From: a virus
Length of the DNA: 58,630 bases
Virus record (IMG/VR): IMGVR_UViG_3300035034_000423
Location: 1 to 58,630 of that record
Reading direction: 5' to 3' (one strand)
The notes beneath the pieces were generated by a model. That model worked only from the letters and a program-made list of their open reading frames with translations, ran no database searches and had not been told where the DNA came from. Both the position numbers and the translations under genes were made by a program. Below are positions 55,763-58,630 of this stretch, one piece after another; position 1 is the stretch's first letter; the number at the start of each line of letters is the position of its first letter.

Positions 55763-56400
55763 AGTGTCAATATGACAAACGTTCTTATTATTATTGTAAT
55801 TTATAACCCCTATTAAGTTAGAACACCTTGAGAAAGTGTTTAGGTGCTATCGAATCAGGTAGGCAGGAGGTTTGCAACAACGGATATTTGCCGTGTAAAG
55901 CCAACTAGTTTAGATAGGGTAATTAGTGCCAAAGTGGAGAAATCCTAAATGTGCCAAATTTCTAGTAATACCCCGTTGTTATTTTGTTATTGAATTTGCG
56001 TTATAGTTATGCAATCCGCTTCCCATGCAGCGGTAAAAGTTTGGGGAACTGAAATATTGAGTGGTTCTCATGTGTATAGCATGAGAGGTGTAAAAAATCC
56101 GATTAGATATAAAAGTCGGTTCTTATTTAGGGGAAAGTTCCCATCTTTGAAGGCACGCTCAATTTTCAAGATGTTAGCGATAAAGGCGCAATCCGTCAAA
56201 ACGGATACGGGGGCAAACCCCGTACAATGGTTAACTACTATTGAATACCTTGTTGAAAAATAAAATCTAGTACTATGGGTTTTATAGTTTAGACTACTTT
56301 AAAATGTACGAAAAGTAAAAAACTATAGATATTATACTAGCTAGGTAGATGTAGAAAATATTCTACCTAGCAACTAAACACCTCAAAACGGGGTGTATTT
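55763..56400 (+). ncRNA. structured RNA B, about 600 nt
   Basis: Many short perfect stems in one strand: TGTCA/TGACA at the 5' end; CACCT/AGGTG (~55833-55855); long-range AACAACGG (55876-55883) with CCGTTGTT (55973-55980); AGAAAT/ATTTCT; CCGCT/AGCGG (~56017-56033); TCTCATG/CATGAGA (~56066-56087); TCCGT-CAAA-ACGGA; TACGGGG-GCAAA-CCCCGTA (~56206-56224); and CTAGGTAGA/TCTACCTAG (56341-56370). An ORF of 84 codons inside is probably fortuitous. Size and tRNA-array neighbourhood recall the large ornate phage RNAs GOLLD and ROOL; identity not claimed. Confidence 0.65.
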
Positions 56401-56450
56401 TAAGTTTAAAAATGGCAATATTGCCAAACAAATTGTTAAATAATTATATT

Positions 56451-56834
56451 ATGAAAATTAGCACAAAGAATGTAAAAGCCGAAGTTAAAACAGGTAAAAA
56501 CAAAGGTATGACGACATACAAAAGTCAAGTATTAGAGGTTAACCGTGCCTTAAAGAGAGAAAACAAGTCTCTTAGCGGGTGTATTAAATTCCTTTTATGT
56601 TTCTCAAAAGAAACAGGATTAGATCCCAACCGTATTAAAATACTACGTTTTATCCAAAAGGATGACGCTGCATTTAAGTCGTTCAAAAGTATAGTTAGGG
56701 TTAGTAAGTCCGGTAACCATAGCCCGTTCTATATATTGCAGACCCTAAACAAAAACCTCTCTGATCTTAACAAGCCGAAGGTAAAGGCAGCACCCAAGGC
56801 AAAGGTAAAGGCAGCACCCAAGGCAAAGAAATAA
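56451..56834 (+). CDS. basic protein with KAAPKAK tail
   Basis: A 127-aa protein from the ATG at 56451. The upstream ATG at 56412 would add 13 residues, but the A/T leader before 56451 looks like the other start regions. The body is helical (EVNRALKRENKSLSGCIKFLLC; DAAFKSFKSIVRVSKSG), and the end repeats KVKAAPKAK twice, like histone H1-type tails. It may bind DNA or the neighbouring RNA. Followed by a strong terminator. Confidence 0.7.
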   Translation: MKISTKNVKAEVKTGKNKGMTTYKSQVLEVNRALKRENKSLSGCIKFLLCFSKETGLDPNRIKILRFIQKDDAAFKSFKSIVRVSKSGNHSPFYILQTLNKNLSDLNKPKVKAAPKAKVKAAPKAKK

Positions 56835-56857
56835 TAATACCAACTCAAGTAGACCAT

Positions 56858-56891
56858 AACCCCTATACTGTAATTGTATAGGGGTTTTTTT
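56858..56891 (+). terminator. strong intrinsic terminator
   Basis: ACCCCTATAC (56859-56868), loop, GTATAGGGGT (56876-56885), then TTTTTT. Perfect 10-bp stem ending the RNA B / basic protein unit. Confidence 0.92.
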
Positions 56892-56911
56892 ATTATCACA
56901 TAAATACCTTA

Positions 56912-56970
56912 TGGCATTGTTCGGTACATCCTTAAATAATATAGGACGGGGTTCGATTCCCTACTTGCCA
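56912..56970 (+). other. 59-nt tRNA-like element
   Basis: TGGCA ... TGCCA closes the ends (5 bp). Within are TGT-TCGGT-ACA (D-arm-like), TCCT/AGGA with a 10-nt loop (anticodon-arm-like) and a clear T-arm GGGG-TTCGATT-CCCT. Too short for a normal tRNA. It may be a minimal tRNA mimic, a decayed tRNA, or the copy of a host tRNA 3' end. It begins 20 nt after the terminator. Confidence 0.5.
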
Positions 56971-56985
56971 CTAAAATATACAACT

Positions 56986-57255
56986 ATGTACGCATTAACT
57001 GAACACGAAAATTGGGACACGTTTGCAATAATGAATGAATACCCTAACAAAGAACTATTAGAAAAACAATTTTTATTTGCCGTAAAGGAAGAGGCAAGCT
57101 GCGAAAATGTAATGCCTTCCGATAATAACGTGGATATAGCAAGTATTATATTGTCCGTGGATTGGGGAATAAGTAAGTACATAGACGTTATATGTCACGA
57201 CGAAATGGAAGCTTGGGCAGTAAGAATAGAAATAAAAAAGATAACAACCTATTAA
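56986..57255 (+). CDS. hypothetical protein
   Basis: An 89-aa protein starting MYALTEHENWDTFAIMNEY. The open frame extends to 56911, but that part is the tRNA-like element, so the ATG at 56986 is chosen. Acidic, with a probable helix (PNKELLEKQFLFAVKEEA) and strands. No recognised family. Confidence 0.6.
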   Translation: MYALTEHENWDTFAIMNEYPNKELLEKQFLFAVKEEASCENVMPSDNNVDIASIILSVDWGISKYIDVICHDEMEAWAVRIEIKKITTY

Positions 57256-57274
57256 TCAAATAAAAATAGAAACC

Positions 57275-57400
57275 ATGAACAATACAGGAAACGAAATACT
57301 AGATCTTTACGTTGCAATGGCTACGTACATAGTACTAATGGCTTTTGCCTTTACTATGTACAGAGCCTTTAAGAGTTGGTATAACGACACGAAAAAATAA
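57275..57400 (+). CDS. small membrane protein
   Basis: A 41-aa frame with one transmembrane helix (LYVAMATYIVLMAFAFTMY) and a charged end. Preceded by an A-rich leader and followed 11 nt later by the exported barrel protein. Part of a rightward set of envelope-directed genes. Confidence 0.55.
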   Translation: MNNTGNEILDLYVAMATYIVLMAFAFTMYRAFKSWYNDTKK

Positions 57401-57411
57401 ACAAACTGTCA

Positions 57412-57945
57412 ATGAAACGGCTACTTTTACTTTTACTTATTATAATCACTACCAACATATCCGCACAGGATAGAGAAACAGAGTTCAAGGTTTACATACC
57501 ATTAAGAACATATCACTTCGACCAGAACCCCGACATGGCTTACCATAATACAGAGGGCGGCCACGGTGTCGTAGGTATCTATAGAAGAACCGATGGTAGA
57601 TGGTTCAATGACTTACAGGCAGGTGTACTGGCCAACAGCTACCATAGATTATCTTTTCTATTACAATACGGAGTAGGTAGGAGCATAGGTAAACTGGACA
57701 TATCGGCTAACTTAGGATTGATTAGCGGTTATCAGAATCTATTCAGACCTTACATAAAGACCAACGGTGAATATGACCATAACGGAATGACTAACGACCT
57801 CACAACGAACCTACCAAGCATAATGAGGAACAATGGCATACTACCTGCTGCAAGTGTAAGTATATCTTATAAGACAGGGATAGTATCGCCCCTACTTGTA
57901 ATCAGTCCTAATTATCTGAACGCAGGTATCGTGATTAATTTATAA
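57412..57945 (+). CDS. exported beta-barrel protein (PagP-like)
   Basis: A 177-aa protein with a signal peptide (MKRLLLLLLIIITTNISAQ, cut near AQ). The mature part alternates aromatic strands and Gly turns (RTYHFDQNPDMAYHNTEGGHG; DLQAGVLANSYHRLSFLLQYG), a pattern of small outer-membrane barrels and similar to PagP-like phage proteins (YHF...N..G.G...NSY). It might modify or mask the surface and block superinfection. Enzyme activity unproven. Confidence 0.65.
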   Translation: MKRLLLLLLIIITTNISAQDRETEFKVYIPLRTYHFDQNPDMAYHNTEGGHGVVGIYRRTDGRWFNDLQAGVLANSYHRLSFLLQYGVGRSIGKLDISANLGLISGYQNLFRPYIKTNGEYDHNGMTNDLTTNLPSIMRNNGILPAASVSISYKTGIVSPLLVISPNYLNAGIVINL

Positions 57946-57965
57946 GACACAGTAAAATAAACAAC

Positions 57966-58238
57966 ATGAAGAAAATACTGTTAATTTTCACTATCAACAC
58001 AATCATGGCAAGTTGTGCCATAACTAAACAGGACAAAATAGAATCGACCGTTGTATCATGGGGGGGTTGTTGTAAGTACGAAGTAAACACGGACGACACA
58101 ATTACATACTATGATTATACAGTCCAAAGGTATCAAGAGGACGGCTATCATACTACATATTGGTTTGATAGCCTCCATACTGCAAAAAGAACTGTAGACA
58201 ATATAGAAAATAATTGCAGGGACAACCATAACAAATAA
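57966..58238 (+). CDS. putative lipoprotein
   Basis: A 90-aa protein. The signal sequence ends in the lipobox TIMASC, so a lipid-anchored mature form of ~74 residues is likely. The mature part has a CC pair and acidic/aromatic strands (TITYYDYTVQRYQEDGYHTTYWF). Small phage lipoproteins often exclude superinfecting phages; here it follows the exported barrel protein. Confidence 0.65.
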   Translation: MKKILLIFTINTIMASCAITKQDKIESTVVSWGGCCKYEVNTDDTITYYDYTVQRYQEDGYHTTYWFDSLHTAKRTVDNIENNCRDNHNK

Positions 58239-58252
58239 CAAATAATGAATAC

Positions 58253-58325
58253 GCTCTTGTCGTCTAATTGGAGTAGGACGGTTGGTTTTCAACCAATTAA
58301 TGTAAGTTCGAGCCTTACCAAGAGT
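58253..58325 (+). tRNA. tRNA-Glu (TTC), second copy
   Basis: Anticodon arm GTTGG-TTTTCAA-CCAAT gives TTC. Acceptor GCTCTTG/CAAGAGT; T-arm GTAAG-TTCGAGC-CTTAC. It is on the strand opposite to the main arrays and outside the attenuated groups. Confidence 0.92.
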
Positions 58326-58371
58326 ACAAAATCTTTCATATAATAAATAAAACAGTTAAACCACAATTAAA

Positions 58372-58536
58372 ATGGAAAACTACATTATAGTAATGTTAAT
58401 ATACATAGTTCAACTTTTTTTAATTATGTATTTTAGAATGTTTCACGGTCAAAACAAAAACAATGGCAACACGAAGAAAAAGAATATCAACAGTAACATA
58501 GGTAAACCACAATTAAAATGGAAAACTACATTATAG
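58372..58536 (+). CDS. small membrane protein, duplicated copy 1
   Basis: A 54-aa frame. MENYIIVMLIYIVQLFLIMY is a transmembrane helix, followed by a basic Asn/Lys-rich tail. Because the repeat offset is not a multiple of three, this copy runs into the second copy out of frame and ends at 58536. The original stop was probably lost by the duplication. Confidence 0.55.
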   Translation: MENYIIVMLIYIVQLFLIMYFRMFHGQNKNNGNTKKKNINSNIGKPQLKWKTTL

Positions 58537-58630
58537 TAATGTTAATATACATAGCTCTATTCTTTATAGTTATGTATTTTAGAATGTTTCACTATCAAAA
58601 CAAAAACAATGGCAACACGAAGAAAAAGAA
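58518..58630 (+). CDS. small membrane protein, duplicated copy 2 (partial)
   Basis: MENYIIVMLIYIALFFIVMY, the paralogue of the preceding ORF, cut by the window end. The differing residues are all hydrophobic, so the membrane helix is conserved, which argues that both copies are or were translated. Confidence 0.5.
   Translation, partial: MENYIIVMLIYIALFFIVMYFRMFHYQNKNNGNTKKK

Larger units (their letters stand above)
58352..58630 (+). repeat. ~146-bp tandem duplication
   Basis: TAAACCACAATTAAAATGG starts each copy (58355 and 58501), offset 146 bp. The copies run from the small membrane ORF to the run ending AACACGAAGAAAAAGAA. Differences cluster in the middle of the transmembrane codons. The second copy continues past the window end. 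Confidence 0.8.

Noticed and set aside
56009-56263. 84-codon ORF inside structured RNA B
   Set aside because: The frame is built of hairpin arms (TCTCATG/CATGAGA, TCCGT/ACGGA, TACGGGG/CCCCGTA), it lacks the A-rich leader of other genes, and its product has no protein-like pattern. Kept only as an alternative.
55763-56400. group I or group II intron
   Set aside because: No P7/P3-like conserved strings and no domain V-type hairpin; no interrupted gene around it.
56912-56970. 3' part of a tmRNA
   Set aside because: T-arm resembles tmRNA, but no matching 5' half or tag-reading frame was found nearby.

Overview
This window looks like most of the genome of a lytic, podovirus-type phage of a Bacteroidetes host, probably a marine flavobacterium. 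The evidence is: AT-rich DNA; A-rich AATTAA-type leaders instead of Shine-Dalgarno sites; many promoters with the Bacteroidetes -7 element TAnnTTTG; a terminase / portal / proline-rich scaffold / capsid / ring / giant tail-protein order with no tape measure or sheath; and a BACON-like domain among the fibres. The module resembles crAss-like phages and large Cellulophaga podoviruses. That placement is inference from gene order and recognisable motifs; no search was run.

Layout. (1) 1-16.5 kb, + strand: replication and nucleotide metabolism. It holds an SSB with an acidic tail, a DnaD/loader-like protein, a primase-polymerase/helicase, a dGTP diphosphohydrolase-nucleotidase fusion, ThyX, family A DNA polymerase, a B12-dependent ribonucleotide reductase, nucleases, GroES and GroEL. 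(2) A bidirectional terminator at 16.54 kb. (3) 16.6-47.8 kb, - strand: virion and lysis genes, from internal virion proteins (low coordinates) through tail, capsid, portal, terminase and fibres to an M15 endolysin, spanin-like protein and holin. (4) 47.8-49.1 kb, - strand: a serine recombinase operon. (5) 49.1-50.5 kb: an array of four phased palindromes, a promoter, a ~330-nt structured RNA with a closing stem, 16-bp tandem repeats and a metzincin-type protease. (6) 50.45-54.6 kb, - strand: 24 tRNA genes in three transcription groups, with an HNH endonuclease and a zinc-ribbon gene inside. (7) 54.6-58.6 kb: a small membrane protein, a long repeat-rich non-coding region, a second large structured RNA, exported proteins, a 25th tRNA and a tandem duplication.

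The most interesting system is the control of the tRNA groups. Each of the three groups is preceded by promoter, short ORF and intrinsic terminator. The short ORFs are built almost entirely from the amino acids carried by the tRNAs directly downstream. Leader 1 holds R-L-H-T-Q-L-L-E-Q-P-R before Pro/Glu/Gln/His/Leu/Leu/Arg tRNAs. Leader 2 holds S-T-Y-N-S-F-W-Y-S-F-C-N-N before Tyr/Ser/Ser/Asn/(Trp or Gly)/Phe/Cys. Leader 3 holds V, T, I, D, A, R, K, G and M before Ala/Lys/Ile/Gly/Met/Asp/Thr/Val/Arg/Ile. In each leader a segment late in the ORF is complementary to the 5' arm of the terminator and can also pair with the control-codon region, the 1:2, 2:3, 3:4 geometry of amino-acid operon attenuators. 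The inference is that the phage senses depletion of specific charged tRNAs and answers by transcribing its own copies. I know of no described precedent for phage tRNA arrays.

Limits: tRNA anticodons and RNA pairings were read by eye. Functional calls rest on motifs and remembered family features. Many small genes remain unassigned.
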